Shown here in pieces: positions 8,443 through 17,144 of a stretch of DNA of 54,160 bases. The translations under genes and the position numbers were made by a program. This DNA comes from Dehalococcoidia bacterium. Lineage in GTDB: Bacteria > Chloroflexota > Dehalococcoidia > GIF9 > UBA5629. Below the pieces are notes generated by a model. The model saw only the letters and a program-made list of their open reading frames with translations, searched no databases and had not been told where the DNA came from. Numbering within the stretch: the first letter of the stretch is position 1; every line of letters starts with the position of its first letter. Location of the stretch: the NCBI GenBank assembly GCA_003142375.1, contig PLME01000023.1:1-54160 (forward strand), in the 5' to 3' direction.

Positions 8443-9956
8443 AAGCCGGTATGGTCTACCTGGTGGGGGCCGGGCCGGGCGACCCGGGGCTGATAACGCT
8501 GAAAGGCGCTGAATGCCTGGCCAAAGCCGACGTGGTAATTTACGACCATTTATTGAGCGAGGAGCTGCTGGAAATGGCTCCGCCCGGCGCGGAGCGCATC
8601 TACGCCGGCAAGACCTCATCCCGGCACACCCTGGAGCAGGATGAAATTAACGGCCTGCTGGTCGGGAAGGCAAAGCAGGGCAAGACGGTCGTCAGGCTGA
8701 AAGGAGGCGACTCATTTGTCTTTGGACGAGGGGGAGAGGAAGCGGAAGCCCTGGCCTCGCATCATATCCCGTACGAAATAGTGCCCGGGGTATCGGCTGC
8801 TATCGCGGCGCCGGCCTATGCCGGCATACCCGTCACCCATCGCAAGATGGCTTCATCGTTCGCGGTGATAACCGGGCATGAAGACCCGCGTAAAGGAGGT
8901 TCCAGCATCAACTGGGAAAAGCTGGCCACGGGCGTTGATACTCTGGTCTTTCTTATGGGCATGCAAAACCTGCCCGAGATAATGGCCCGGCTGAAAAAGC
9001 ACGGCAGGCCACCTGAAACCCCTGTGGCTGTGATCAAGGACGGCACCACACCTCACCAGAAGACGGTGACAGGCAACCTCGACAATATCGCAGACCGGGT
9101 GAAGAAATCGGGGCTGAGCCCTCCCGCCGTAATAGTTGTTGGAAAAGTAGCCGGGCTGCGCAAGAAATTGCGCTGGTTCGACAACCGGCCGCTCTCGGGC
9201 CGTCGCATCCTGGTGACCCGCTCGCGGCAGCAGGCCGGCTCGCTGAGCAAGCTACTGCGGCAACGGGGGGCCATTCCTGTAGAGCTGCCCGTCATAGAGA
9301 TACATCCCGTTGCCGACTTCGCCAGGCTCGACAGCGCAATTTCGCAACTTGACCGCTACCACTGGGCCGTTTTCACCAGCGTTAACGGCGTCGAGGCCTT
9401 CTTCGCCAGGTTAAACCAACTGGGGAAGGATACGCGCTCCCTGGGAAGCATAAAGATAGCCGCTATCGGACCGGCCACGGTTGAAGCACTGGTGCAGCGG
9501 GGCATCAAGCCCGAGCACTGTCCAACCGAGTATACCAGCGCTGCCTTGCTGGCGGGGTTCAAGAAAATGGCGGTAAACGGGCAAAGGTTCCTTCTGCCCC
9601 GTGCCGATATAGCCGATAAAGAATTGTCGAGGGGCATCAAGGGCATGGGCGGCATTGTGCAGGACATTGCCTGCTACCATACGGTGCCTGCATCTGCATC
9701 TTCCAATGCTGCTGAGATATTATCCAGAGGCGAAATAGACATGGTCACCTTTGCCAGCTCGTCCACCGTGACCAACCTGCTACGGGCGCTGAAAGGTAAA
9801 AAGTCCCTTTTAAAAAAGGTCAAGATCGCCTGTATCGGACCCATGACGGCGGAAGCAGTTCTGAAGGCCGGGCTGACAGTAGATATAGTTTCCCGTGAAC
9901 ATACGATTCCCGGCCTGGTGACCGCCATCGAAGATTACTATGCAAGGGAGGTTTAA
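8436..9956 (+). CDS. cobA-hemD: Fused uroporphyrinogen-III C-methyltransferase / uroporphyrinogen-III synthase (CobA-HemD)
   Basis: One 506-residue chain carries two consecutive activities. Residues ~1-245 are a SAM-dependent uroporphyrin-III C-methyltransferase ([46 protein letters not shown]), producing precorrin-2. Residues ~252-500 are uroporphyrinogen-III synthase ([34 protein letters not shown]), which closes hydroxymethylbilane into uroporphyrinogen III. The order in the chain is the reverse of the pathway order; this fusion is common in Firmicutes and Chloroflexota. The ATG at 8436 overlaps the hemC end by seven bases; a second ATG (8451) is possible. The fusion channels uroporphyrinogen III into the siroheme branch, consistent with no hemE-type decarboxylase being seen here. 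Confidence 0.94.
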   Translation: MLKAGMVYLVGAGPGDPGLITLKGAECLAKADVVIYDHLLSEELLEMAPPGAERIYAGKTSSRHTLEQDEINGLLVGKAKQGKTVVRLKGGDSFVFGRGGEEAEALASHHIPYEIVPGVSAAIAAPAYAGIPVTHRKMASSFAVITGHEDPRKGGSSINWEKLATGVDTLVFLMGMQNLPEIMARLKKHGRPPETPVAVIKDGTTPHQKTVTGNLDNIADRVKKSGLSPPAVIVVGKVAGLRKKLRWFDNRPLSGRRILVTRSRQQAGSLSKLLRQRGAIPVELPVIEIHPVADFARLDSAISQLDRYHWAVFTSVNGVEAFFARLNQLGKDTRSLGSIKIAAIGPATVEALVQRGIKPEHCPTEYTSAALLAGFKKMAVNGQRFLLPRADIADKELSRGIKGMGGIVQDIACYHTVPASASSNAAEILSRGEIDMVTFASSSTVTNLLRALKGKKSLLKKVKIACIGPMTAEAVLKAGLTVDIVSREHTIPGLVTAIEDYYAREV

Positions 9957-9957
9957 A

Positions 9958-10938
9958 ATGCCGGCTTTTCCTCAATTACGTTTAAGACGCCTGCGCCGCA
10001 CGGATGAGCTGAGGGCGCTGGTGCGTGAAACGAGCGTGGACACAGGCGATTTGGTTTATCCCCTTTTTATAATTGAAGGCCATGGGATCAAGCAGGAGAT
10101 AGGCGCCATGCCGGGCATCTTCCATTTTTCCCAGGACCGCTTGAAAGAAGAGGTCAAAGAGATAGCCGGGCTGGGCATCCCGGCCGTCATACTGTTCGGC
10201 ATACCGGACAGCAAGGATGAAACCGGCTCATCGGCCTGGGACCGCCAGGGCGTGATTCAAAAGGCCATCCTGGCCATAAAAAAGGCGGCACCCGGCCTGC
10301 TGGTCATTACCGACGTCTGCCTGTGCGAGTATACCAGCCATGGCCACTGCGGCGTCATCACAGACGGCTGCGTGGACAACGACAAAACCCTGCCTTTGCT
10401 GTCCAAAATGGCCCTGTCTCACGCCGAAGCCGGCGCCGATATAGTTGCGCCCTCGGACATGATGGACGGCAGGGTCAAAGCCATACGCGACCACTTGGAC
10501 AAAAACGGTTTTGAACAGACCCCTATACTATCTTATGCTGCCAAGTACGCTTCGGGCTTCTTCGGTCCCTTCCGCGAGGCAGCGCAGTCCGCACCTCAGT
10601 TCGGCGACCGCCGCTCATACCAGATGGACCCGGCCAACGCCCGGCAGGCTCTGCTGGAAATCGAAGAAGATATCAAAGAGGGCGCCGACATGATCATGGT
10701 CAAACCCGCCCTACCCTACCTTGACGTGATACGCAGGGCACGCGAGGCCTTTAACTACCCGCTGGCAGCCTATAACGTCAGCGGCGAGTACTCCATGGTC
10801 AAGGCCGCCGCTCAGCGCGGCTGGATAGACGGCAAAACCGTCACACTGGAGATATTGACCGCCATCAAAAGGGCGGGCGCCGATATCATCATCACCTATC
10901 ATGCCAAGGAGGCGGCCGCCTGGCTGCAGGGCAAGTGA
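9958..10938 (+). CDS. hemB: Porphobilinogen synthase (delta-aminolevulinic acid dehydratase)
   Basis: HemB condenses two 5-aminolevulinate molecules to porphobilinogen. The zinc-site cysteines are in [14 protein letters not shown] (Cys121, Cys123, Cys131), so this is the zinc-dependent class. The two Schiff-base lysines are Lys196 (SYAAKYAS) and Lys249 ([11 protein letters not shown]). The start at 9958 is chosen because AAGGGAGGT (9944-9952) lies five bases upstream and the family N-terminus ([20 protein letters not shown]) follows; an in-frame ATG at 9940 would place that ribosome site inside the gene. Protein length from 9958 is 326, normal for the family. Confidence 0.96.
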   Translation: MPAFPQLRLRRLRRTDELRALVRETSVDTGDLVYPLFIIEGHGIKQEIGAMPGIFHFSQDRLKEEVKEIAGLGIPAVILFGIPDSKDETGSSAWDRQGVIQKAILAIKKAAPGLLVITDVCLCEYTSHGHCGVITDGCVDNDKTLPLLSKMALSHAEAGADIVAPSDMMDGRVKAIRDHLDKNGFEQTPILSYAAKYASGFFGPFREAAQSAPQFGDRRSYQMDPANARQALLEIEEDIKEGADMIMVKPALPYLDVIRRAREAFNYPLAAYNVSGEYSMVKAAAQRGWIDGKTVTLEILTAIKRAGADIIITYHAKEAAAWLQGK

Positions 10939-10940
10939 AT

Positions 10941-12248
10941 ATGCCCGAGGATAAATTCAAACGTTCCCGCAAGCTGTACGCGGAAGCGCAGCGCTACCTG
11001 CCGGGAGGCGTCGACAGCCCGGTGAGGGCGCATAAAGCGGTCGGCGCAACACCGCTCTTTATTGAGAGGGGCAAGGGCTCGAAGATATTCGACGCCGATG
11101 GTAACGCATACATCGATTATGTTTGCTCGTGGGGTCCTCTCATCCTGGGTCACGCACGGCCGGAGGTCGTCAGGGCGCTGAAAAAAGCTGCAGAACGCGG
11201 CACCAGCTTCGGCATATCCACCGAGCTTGAGATACAGCTGGCCAAAATTATAGCCGCAGCCATGCCGTCCATCGAAATGCTGCGCTTCGTAAACTCGGGC
11301 ACCGAAGCGACCATGACTGCCCTGCGGCTGGCGAGGGCCTTTACCGGATGCGACAAGATAATTAAATTTGCGGGAGGTTACCACGGTCATGCCGACGGGC
11401 TGCTGACCACGGCGGGCTCCGGCCTGGCCACGCTCGACCTTCCCGACTCGCCCGGCGTGCCGGCTTCCCATGCTCAAAATACGCTTACGGCGCGCTATAA
11501 CGATCTTTCGTCGGTCGAACAGGTTTTTCATCGCTATCCCAAAGAGATAGCAGCCGTAATAATCGAACCCATCGCCGCCAATATGGGAGTGGTGCCTCCA
11601 CTGCCCGATTTCTTGAACGACCTGCGGCTAATGACCCGGGACTACAATGCCCTGCTGATCTTCGATGAGGTTATAACGGGATTCCGTGTGGCCTACGGCG
11701 GGGCACAGGAGTTGTACGGGGTTACTCCCGACCTGACGTGCCTGGGAAAGATCATCGGCGGGGGCCTGCCCGTAGGCGCCTACGGCGGGAGAAGAGAAAT
11801 CATGAAGATGATTTCCCCCATCGGGCCGGTCTACCAGGCCGGCACGCTGTCGGGAAACCCGCTGGCCATGACGGCAGGCATCGAGACCATTAAGTTATTA
11901 GGCCGTCCCAATGTCTATACGCAGCTAGAAAAAACGGCGTCGCAGTTGCAGGACAGCATCCGTAAGTCGGCCGCCGATAACGGGATCAGGCTGCAGGTGG
12001 CCCGTGTATCCTCACTGCTGACCGTATTTTTTAACGCCAGTGCAGTGGTCGACTATGAGTCGGCCAGGCAATCGGACACCTCACGTTTTGCAGAGTTCTT
12101 CAGGGGCCTGCTGGACAGGGGCATATACTGGCCTCCCTCTCAGTTTGAAGCGGCATTCATCTCGCTGGCTCACAACGACAAAGATATCAGGTCCACATCA
12201 AATGCCTTCGAAGAGATATTCCGGGATTTCGGGTCTAGAGAAAAATGA
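10941..12248 (+). CDS. hemL: Glutamate-1-semialdehyde 2,1-aminomutase
   Basis: HemL isomerises glutamate-1-semialdehyde to 5-aminolevulinate with PLP, completing the C5 route started by HemA. The PLP lysine is Lys270 in CLGKIIGGGLPVGA; FDEVITGFR (241-249) and NSGTEATMTALR (118-129) are the other cofactor motifs. PGGVDSPVRA at the N-terminus is diagnostic. Two starts compete: GTG at 10935, overlapping the hemB stop, and ATG at 10941; ATG is preferred, giving 435 residues. It is the last gene of the operon. No convincing intrinsic terminator follows, so read-through into the next gene or Rho-dependent termination is possible. Confidence 0.96.
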   Translation: MPEDKFKRSRKLYAEAQRYLPGGVDSPVRAHKAVGATPLFIERGKGSKIFDADGNAYIDYVCSWGPLILGHARPEVVRALKKAAERGTSFGISTELEIQLAKIIAAAMPSIEMLRFVNSGTEATMTALRLARAFTGCDKIIKFAGGYHGHADGLLTTAGSGLATLDLPDSPGVPASHAQNTLTARYNDLSSVEQVFHRYPKEIAAVIIEPIAANMGVVPPLPDFLNDLRLMTRDYNALLIFDEVITGFRVAYGGAQELYGVTPDLTCLGKIIGGGLPVGAYGGRREIMKMISPIGPVYQAGTLSGNPLAMTAGIETIKLLGRPNVYTQLEKTASQLQDSIRKSAADNGIRLQVARVSSLLTVFFNASAVVDYESARQSDTSRFAEFFRGLLDRGIYWPPSQFEAAFISLAHNDKDIRSTSNAFEEIFRDFGSREK

Positions 12249-12294
12249 GCGGGGAAGCGGGTATAGGGACCGGGGCAGAATAAACGGGCAATTG

Positions 12295-12323
12295 TTGACA
12301 CCCCGGCATAGCTCGCATATTAT
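12295..12323 (+). promoter_or_regulatory. Sigma-70-type promoter upstream of the Fn3-like surface protein
   Basis: A perfect TTGACA (12295-12300) is followed after 17 bases by TATTAT (12318-12323). The start codon is at 12351. This separates the surface block from the heme operon transcriptionally. Confidence 0.75.
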
Positions 12324-12350
12324 GATATCAAAAACAGTGGGGCGGTTATC

Positions 12351-13322
12351 ATGAACAAACGTTTTTATATATTGATTTTTTCAGCAGTTTTGATGCTGGC
12401 TTCAGTCATGCTGGCTATATGCTCAGCGCCTTCCGCTCAAGCGCAGAACGGCCGGGCTGAATGGGGCCGGCTAGCTGACTCAAATGCAACACCGGGCAAA
12501 GCCACTTCCATCGAGACATTCATGGTAAGTGCGGATCCCGTGACCGGCCGCAACGGGCAGATCGACCTGTCATGGGAGCAGCTCTGCCTTTCCACCTGGT
12601 ATCAACTTCAGATAGCCAAAGATAAGGACTTTACGCAAAGGGTAAACCCGGCGGTAAACTGGGGCAACGGCTCCACAGGGGTTATATCGGCCGTGACCGG
12701 TTCGATCCTGATTAAGATGGACTCCACCAACAGCACAAGTCCGGCTGCCTGGATCCCTCCCGGCTCCCTGCCAGAAGCGGGCGCCATCTATTTCTGGAGG
12801 ATACGTTCAGTGAAATCGGCTACCGGCCAGATAGCAGACAGCCCCTGGTCGGAGACACGCAGTTTCACCGTCAAAGCAGGCTTCCAGACCATCACACCCT
12901 ACCTGGGCGTACAACTGCTCAGCCCGAACAACGGCGGAACCGGTGTGCCTATCAAACCGACGCAGTTCTCCTGGAGTCCCTGGTTCAATGCCACCAAGTA
13001 CCAGTTCGACCTGGCCAAGGACCCCGAATTCAAGCAGATGGTGGTGACCGCAACTACGACGACCTCCGCCTTCGGGTACAATGGAGCGCTTGATTACGGG
13101 ACCAGCTATTTCTGGCGGGTAAAGGCCATCGAGATAAACGGTCAGAATATACCTTCGGATTGGTCGGCCACCTTCAGCTTCCAGACCGAGCCTGCTCCTG
13201 CTCCTGAGACGCCTGCCCCCGCAGAGCCGGCGACCCCGCTGTGGGTCTGGGTCACCATCGCCATCGGCGCCATCCTGGTTATCGCCACCCTGGTGCTGGT
13301 TTTCAAGACCAGGCGACAGTAA
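12351..13322 (+). CDS. Secreted, membrane-anchored Fn3-like protein, shorter paralog of the gene at 1-1500
   Basis: The 323-residue protein begins with a Sec signal peptide (basic KR, hydrophobic core to about residue 25, SAQAQ cleavage region near 30). Two Fn3-like repeats follow, seen in IYFWRIRSVKSATG and SYFWRVKAIEINGQ. The chain ends with a Pro/Ala-rich linker (PAPETPAPAEP), one transmembrane helix and KTRRQ. From FMVSADPVTGRNGQIDLSW on it aligns without large gaps to the C-terminal ~265 residues of the gene at 1-1500, but lacks that protein's N-terminal domain. Sequons NAT (twice), NGS and NST are present. It lies downstream of its own promoter, ahead of three lipoproteins. Function unknown; an envelope or S-layer-associated role is inference. 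Confidence 0.82.
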   Translation: MNKRFYILIFSAVLMLASVMLAICSAPSAQAQNGRAEWGRLADSNATPGKATSIETFMVSADPVTGRNGQIDLSWEQLCLSTWYQLQIAKDKDFTQRVNPAVNWGNGSTGVISAVTGSILIKMDSTNSTSPAAWIPPGSLPEAGAIYFWRIRSVKSATGQIADSPWSETRSFTVKAGFQTITPYLGVQLLSPNNGGTGVPIKPTQFSWSPWFNATKYQFDLAKDPEFKQMVVTATTTTSAFGYNGALDYGTSYFWRVKAIEINGQNIPSDWSATFSFQTEPAPAPETPAPAEPATPLWVWVTIAIGAILVIATLVLVFKTRRQ

Positions 13323-13396
13323 GGCTTTCTTTCCCGATATTTGATTACAGCCAATCAGCGGCTGGAACAGAGAATATTACTTATAAGGCGGTAGAT

Positions 13397-14422
13397 ATGA
13401 AGAAAGCGGTGCGGCCCTTATTTATCCTGGCCACTATACTAATTTTAGTCCTGCCCGCTGCGGGCTGTATAAAAGTTGCTACGCCTACAAATACGAGTGA
13501 GCCTGTAGCGACGCTCAGCAATGTCAATACAGCTACTGCAGTCTCCAGTGACGGTTTGCCGCTGTCGGTGGCAAGCGTATTCCTGGCCAATACGCCTAAT
13601 ATTTACGTAGCTGGTAGCGTAAGCGACGCACCGCAAGATACGCTGGTGACGGCGCAATGGGTCCTGGTCAAGGATTCCACAGGAAAATTACTCAATCAAG
13701 TATTATTCAATGACTCATCCACAGTTACCGGCACCAGGAACATATCCTTCAGCCACCCGTCACCGGCAGGAGGCTGGCAGGGCGGCCAGTATGCCATATC
13801 CCTGCAGTTGAACGGCAAGGAAGTCACCACGGCACAATTTACCGTTCAATCCGTGCAGGCCGCCAACGTCCCGGCCCCTACCATCAGCTATTTCAAGGCT
13901 GTCCCTGACACGATCGACACGGGCCAGTCAGTTACCCTGAGTTGGAGCACTACGGATGCCACCAGCGTGAACATTTCGGGGGTCGGCAATGTGGCCGACC
14001 AGGGCACCACTATCGTTACACCGGTCAACAGTGCCGAATACACACTGAAAGCGACTAACAATGTCGGCACCACCACCGCAAAAGTGAATATATACGTAAC
14101 ATCCTATATCAGCGACAAGCCCGACCTGGTCATCACCGACTTCCACGTGGAAGGCAATCAAGCCTTCTACACGATCAAAAACATCGGCGGAGTGCCCGCC
14201 AAACCGAGCACTACATTTCTGTATATACAGGGCGACAATAAGGCTTCAAGCCTGGTGGATATCCTGCCGTCAGGCTCCGAGCGCACACAGGCGTTCCCTA
14301 ATTTTCAGTGGACATACGGCCCTATACGCAATTACACACTACCGGTCAGGGTCTGCGCCGACGGCCTCAAAGCCATTGGTGAATATAATAAAGACAACAA
14401 TTGTATGCAAATCAACTGGTGA
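13397..14422 (+). CDS. Lipoprotein with Ig-like and CARDB-like domains (paralog 1 of 3)
   Basis: The N-terminus is a lipoprotein signal (MKKAVRPLFILA..., lipobox PAAGC, lipidated Cys24), so the protein should be anchored on the outer face of the membrane. After a low-complexity Thr/Ser/Asn stretch there is a beta-rich domain ending near GGWQGGQYAISLQLNGKEV, then an Ig-like domain typified by KAVPDTIDTGQSVTLSWST, then a CARDB-like domain (KPDLVITDFHVEGNQAFYTIKNIGG) ending in a conserved EYNKDNNCMQ. The ATG at 13397 is chosen because the signal sequence starts there; the frame is open further upstream into the previous gene. The two following genes share this architecture. Five sequons (NTS, NDS, NIS twice, NYT) are visible. 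Function unknown. Confidence 0.82.
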   Translation: MKKAVRPLFILATILILVLPAAGCIKVATPTNTSEPVATLSNVNTATAVSSDGLPLSVASVFLANTPNIYVAGSVSDAPQDTLVTAQWVLVKDSTGKLLNQVLFNDSSTVTGTRNISFSHPSPAGGWQGGQYAISLQLNGKEVTTAQFTVQSVQAANVPAPTISYFKAVPDTIDTGQSVTLSWSTTDATSVNISGVGNVADQGTTIVTPVNSAEYTLKATNNVGTTTAKVNIYVTSYISDKPDLVITDFHVEGNQAFYTIKNIGGVPAKPSTTFLYIQGDNKASSLVDILPSGSERTQAFPNFQWTYGPIRNYTLPVRVCADGLKAIGEYNKDNNCMQINW

Positions 14423-14479
14423 ATCCTTTCGATAACCGCCAGTGCAACGCTTAGAATCGATTCTTAAGAGGTGGATATT

Positions 14480-16138
14480 ATGAGAAAATTAGGCCCGTGC
14501 AACCTGATCATCGCAATATTGTTAACGATTACATCTCTGGCAATCGCCATGCCGGGGTGTGTCAAAGTCAACGGCGGCGGCAACGGTGCGACCTCTCTGG
14601 TAACCGAAGCTACATTGGCTGCGGGAGTGGACAGCCAGTCGAAACCGGTGAACGCATCCAACACATTTACGGTTACTACCGATACTGTTTATCTCTCGCT
14701 AAAATTAAATAATGCCGCTGCCAACACGCAGGTGATGGCCAAGCTTACCTATCTGAGCGGCGAGGTTGCCAGCCTGGCTAACAGCATAATGTTCACCAAC
14801 ACCCAGACGGGGCAGGGCACACAGTATATGTCTTTCGCCATGAAAGCGCCCCCGGGCGGCTTTCCGCAGGGCAATTACCAGGTAAATATCTCCGCCAACG
14901 GCCAGGACCAGTCCAGCTTACCCTTCACGGTCCAAAACCTCTCCGTGCAGAAAGGCTGGCCGTCGATTAACACCTTTACTGCCACACCCGGTACCGTGCC
15001 TGCAGGTCAAACGGTCACTTTAACCTGGGATGTAAGTAATGCCACCAGGGTGACCATTCAACCGGAAATTGGCACCGTCCCATCCTCGGGCACACGTACT
15101 ATTACGCCGTCAGCTACCAGTGAGTACATACTAACCGCTATCAATGATGCCGGCGCGCCGACCAAGCATCTTATTGTTAACGTCGGGGCCGCGGTTTCGG
15201 GAGCGCCCGATCTAATAATCACAGATGCCTGGCTGGAAGGGTGCATGATCTATTACAAGGTCAAAAATATAGGTTCTGTTGATGCAACGGCCAGCACCAG
15301 TTTGCTCTCTGTGGACAATTTGTTCCCGCCCCTGGGCAGTACCAGCTTTGTAGACGTGATGAAGCCCGGGCAGGAGAGGTCGCTGGCCTTCTCCAGCTAC
15401 CAGTGGATTGGCTGCGGCACCAACGCGGCCGGCGGCAGCGTATCTGGAACGGGGGGCTTCAGCCCGAACATAGCAGCAGCAAGTGGCCCAGGACTTTCCT
15501 CCAGTGGCAACGGTTACGTGGAGTTTACACTCAACCACGAGGTAAAAGTCTGCGCCAATGCTAAAGATCCCATCAACGAAGGCAACACCGCCAACAACTG
15601 CATAATTAAGCTGCTTGGCCCGCTTATGAACTATAACCTGCTTCCGCTGGCGCACCTGGCGAGCTGGAGAAACAGCGCCGGTGACGTGCCGGATTTCGGC
15701 AGCGAAGGCAATCCGAAGGGAGGCTTCATAAAACTGGGTGACGGCGGCCTTGAGATGATACCCGAGCAGGTGCCGCAGGGATGGACGCAGGGATACTGGG
15801 GCTATTTCTATACGGACCAGCAGACACATACCGCCCAGATAGCTGCCATAAAAGTTCCGGTCAAGACCCATTTCATCGCCACGGTTGGACTCTCCCCCAA
15901 TGCCATTGGCAGCGATGGGGTGACATTCAAGTTCGGAATGAAAGACCTCAGCGACACCACCAATTTCCTGCCGGGCAAGCAGATGACCATTCCCGGCCAG
16001 TTTGAAACCTGGGATATCAACCTCAGCGACTACGCAGGACAGAAAGTCTATTTTATCCTGCGTGTTGAGGCGGGATCAACGGGCATCAATGACTTCGCCA
16101 TCTGGAAAGATGCCCGGCTGGTGCAGGTCAGCGATTAA
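14480..16138 (+). CDS. Lipoprotein with Ig-like, CARDB-like and C-terminal beta-sandwich domains (paralog 2 of 3)
   Basis: The start at ATG 14480 follows AGAGGTGG (14467-14474); a GTG at 14471 lies inside that ribosome site and is rejected. The lipobox is AMPGC with Cys27, giving a 552-residue precursor. The first ~350 residues repeat the layout of the neighbours: N-terminal beta domain (PPGGFPQGNYQVNIS), Ig-like domain (TATPGTVPAGQTVTLTW) and CARDB-like domain (APDLIITDAWLEGCMIYYKVKNIGS) with a Gly/Ser/Asn-rich insertion and NEGNTANNC. An extra ~150-residue C-terminal part (from about LASWRNSAGD) has the look of a jelly-roll carbohydrate-binding or NPCBM-like module, judged only by pattern (GQKVYFILRVEAGS near its end). 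Function unknown; surface adhesion or sugar binding is possible. Confidence 0.8.
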   Translation: MRKLGPCNLIIAILLTITSLAIAMPGCVKVNGGGNGATSLVTEATLAAGVDSQSKPVNASNTFTVTTDTVYLSLKLNNAAANTQVMAKLTYLSGEVASLANSIMFTNTQTGQGTQYMSFAMKAPPGGFPQGNYQVNISANGQDQSSLPFTVQNLSVQKGWPSINTFTATPGTVPAGQTVTLTWDVSNATRVTIQPEIGTVPSSGTRTITPSATSEYILTAINDAGAPTKHLIVNVGAAVSGAPDLIITDAWLEGCMIYYKVKNIGSVDATASTSLLSVDNLFPPLGSTSFVDVMKPGQERSLAFSSYQWIGCGTNAAGGSVSGTGGFSPNIAAASGPGLSSSGNGYVEFTLNHEVKVCANAKDPINEGNTANNCIIKLLGPLMNYNLLPLAHLASWRNSAGDVPDFGSEGNPKGGFIKLGDGGLEMIPEQVPQGWTQGYWGYFYTDQQTHTAQIAAIKVPVKTHFIATVGLSPNAIGSDGVTFKFGMKDLSDTTNFLPGKQMTIPGQFETWDINLSDYAGQKVYFILRVEAGSTGINDFAIWKDARLVQVSD

Positions 16139-16163
16139 GTATAATTACAACGGGTAAACTTAA

Positions 16164-17144
16164 ATGCAGCGTATTATTTTTAGCATTGCGCTGGCGGCAC
16201 TATGCCTTATCTTCCCTGCCTTTTCAGCATGTTCGCCATCGCTTTCCAGCGTGGTGCTTACCACCCAGGTTGACCAGGCAGGCAGGGCACAGAATGAGTC
16301 TACCAGCTTCACCATAGATATGCCGCGCATTATATGCTCGGTAAACGTGGGCGGGCTTCCGGCGCCAGCGGAAGTGCATGCCCAGTGGTTATACTATGAC
16401 AATAATATATCGAGAGTCATCCATGAAGAATCTTTTAACGTTGCCTCCTCCTCTTACCTTACCTTCGCCATAAATGCGCCCGAAGGCGGCTGGCAAGCCG
16501 GTGATTACGCGGTCCGGATTTTACTGGACGGCAAAGAGGTTACGGAAAAGCGGTTTTCCATCGTAAAAAACACCGACGTCGCACTTCCGGTTATCAACAG
16601 CTTTAAAGCCACTCCCGCTGAAATTACGCTGGGCCAGCCCCTGAGCCTGAGCTGGCAGGTGAGCGGGGCCAGCCGGGTGATAATTATCCCTGACGTAGGC
16701 AGCGTGGATACCGGAGGAAGCAAGCTGGTCAGCCCCAAAGCCGATACCACTTACACCATAACCGCCCTTAACAGCGGCGGAACATCTTCCAATTCGATTA
16801 ACGTGAAAATAACGGCGCCGGTTACCGAACGGGCTGATCTGTTCATGATCAATGTTTTCCGTGAGGCCTCAATGGTTTACTACGTCGTCGGCAACGCCGG
16901 CGTGGTTACCTCAAAACCATCCAGCGCCAAAATGTATGTGGGCCCTTCGGCAGCTACCTCCGGCTATATCCCACCCCTGGCGCCCGGCGAGCAGCGTACA
17001 TTGTCCTTTGGAAGCTTTGTGTGGAGCTACCTGTTTGCCACGCCTGTTACCGTATGTGTAGATACGGCCAACGAGAACAATGAGGCCAACAGGGACAATA
17101 ATTGCATGACCCAGCTGCTGGCGGGAGTAAGGAACCAGCCGTAA
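16164..17144 (+). CDS. Lipoprotein with Ig-like and CARDB-like domains (paralog 3 of 3)
   Basis: The 326-residue precursor has a signal peptide with lipobox AFSAC and Cys23 as the lipidation site. The layout matches the two preceding genes: beta domain ending in GGWQAGDYAVRILLDGKEV, Ig-like domain (KATPAEITLGQPLSLSWQV), and CARDB-like domain (RADLFMINVFREASMVYYVVGNAG) ending in NENNEANRDNNCMTQ. Sequons NES and NIS are visible. The gene stops one base before the first oligosaccharyltransferase start (TAA directly followed by ATG), so these are very likely cotranscribed. The tandem of three unequal paralogs suggests local duplication and divergence. Confidence 0.8.
   Translation: MQRIIFSIALAALCLIFPAFSACSPSLSSVVLTTQVDQAGRAQNESTSFTIDMPRIICSVNVGGLPAPAEVHAQWLYYDNNISRVIHEESFNVASSSYLTFAINAPEGGWQAGDYAVRILLDGKEVTEKRFSIVKNTDVALPVINSFKATPAEITLGQPLSLSWQVSGASRVIIIPDVGSVDTGGSKLVSPKADTTYTITALNSGGTSSNSINVKITAPVTERADLFMINVFREASMVYYVVGNAGVVTSKPSSAKMYVGPSAATSGYIPPLAPGEQRTLSFGSFVWSYLFATPVTVCVDTANENNEANRDNNCMTQLLAGVRNQP

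Noticed and set aside
10899-11531. 210-codon minus-strand frame over hemB/hemL
   Set aside because: It overlaps two certain genes and encodes no known pattern.
15212-15871. 219-codon minus-strand frame within the second lipoprotein gene
   Set aside because: Antisense to a gene with lipobox and repeated domain architecture; no motif in the antisense product.
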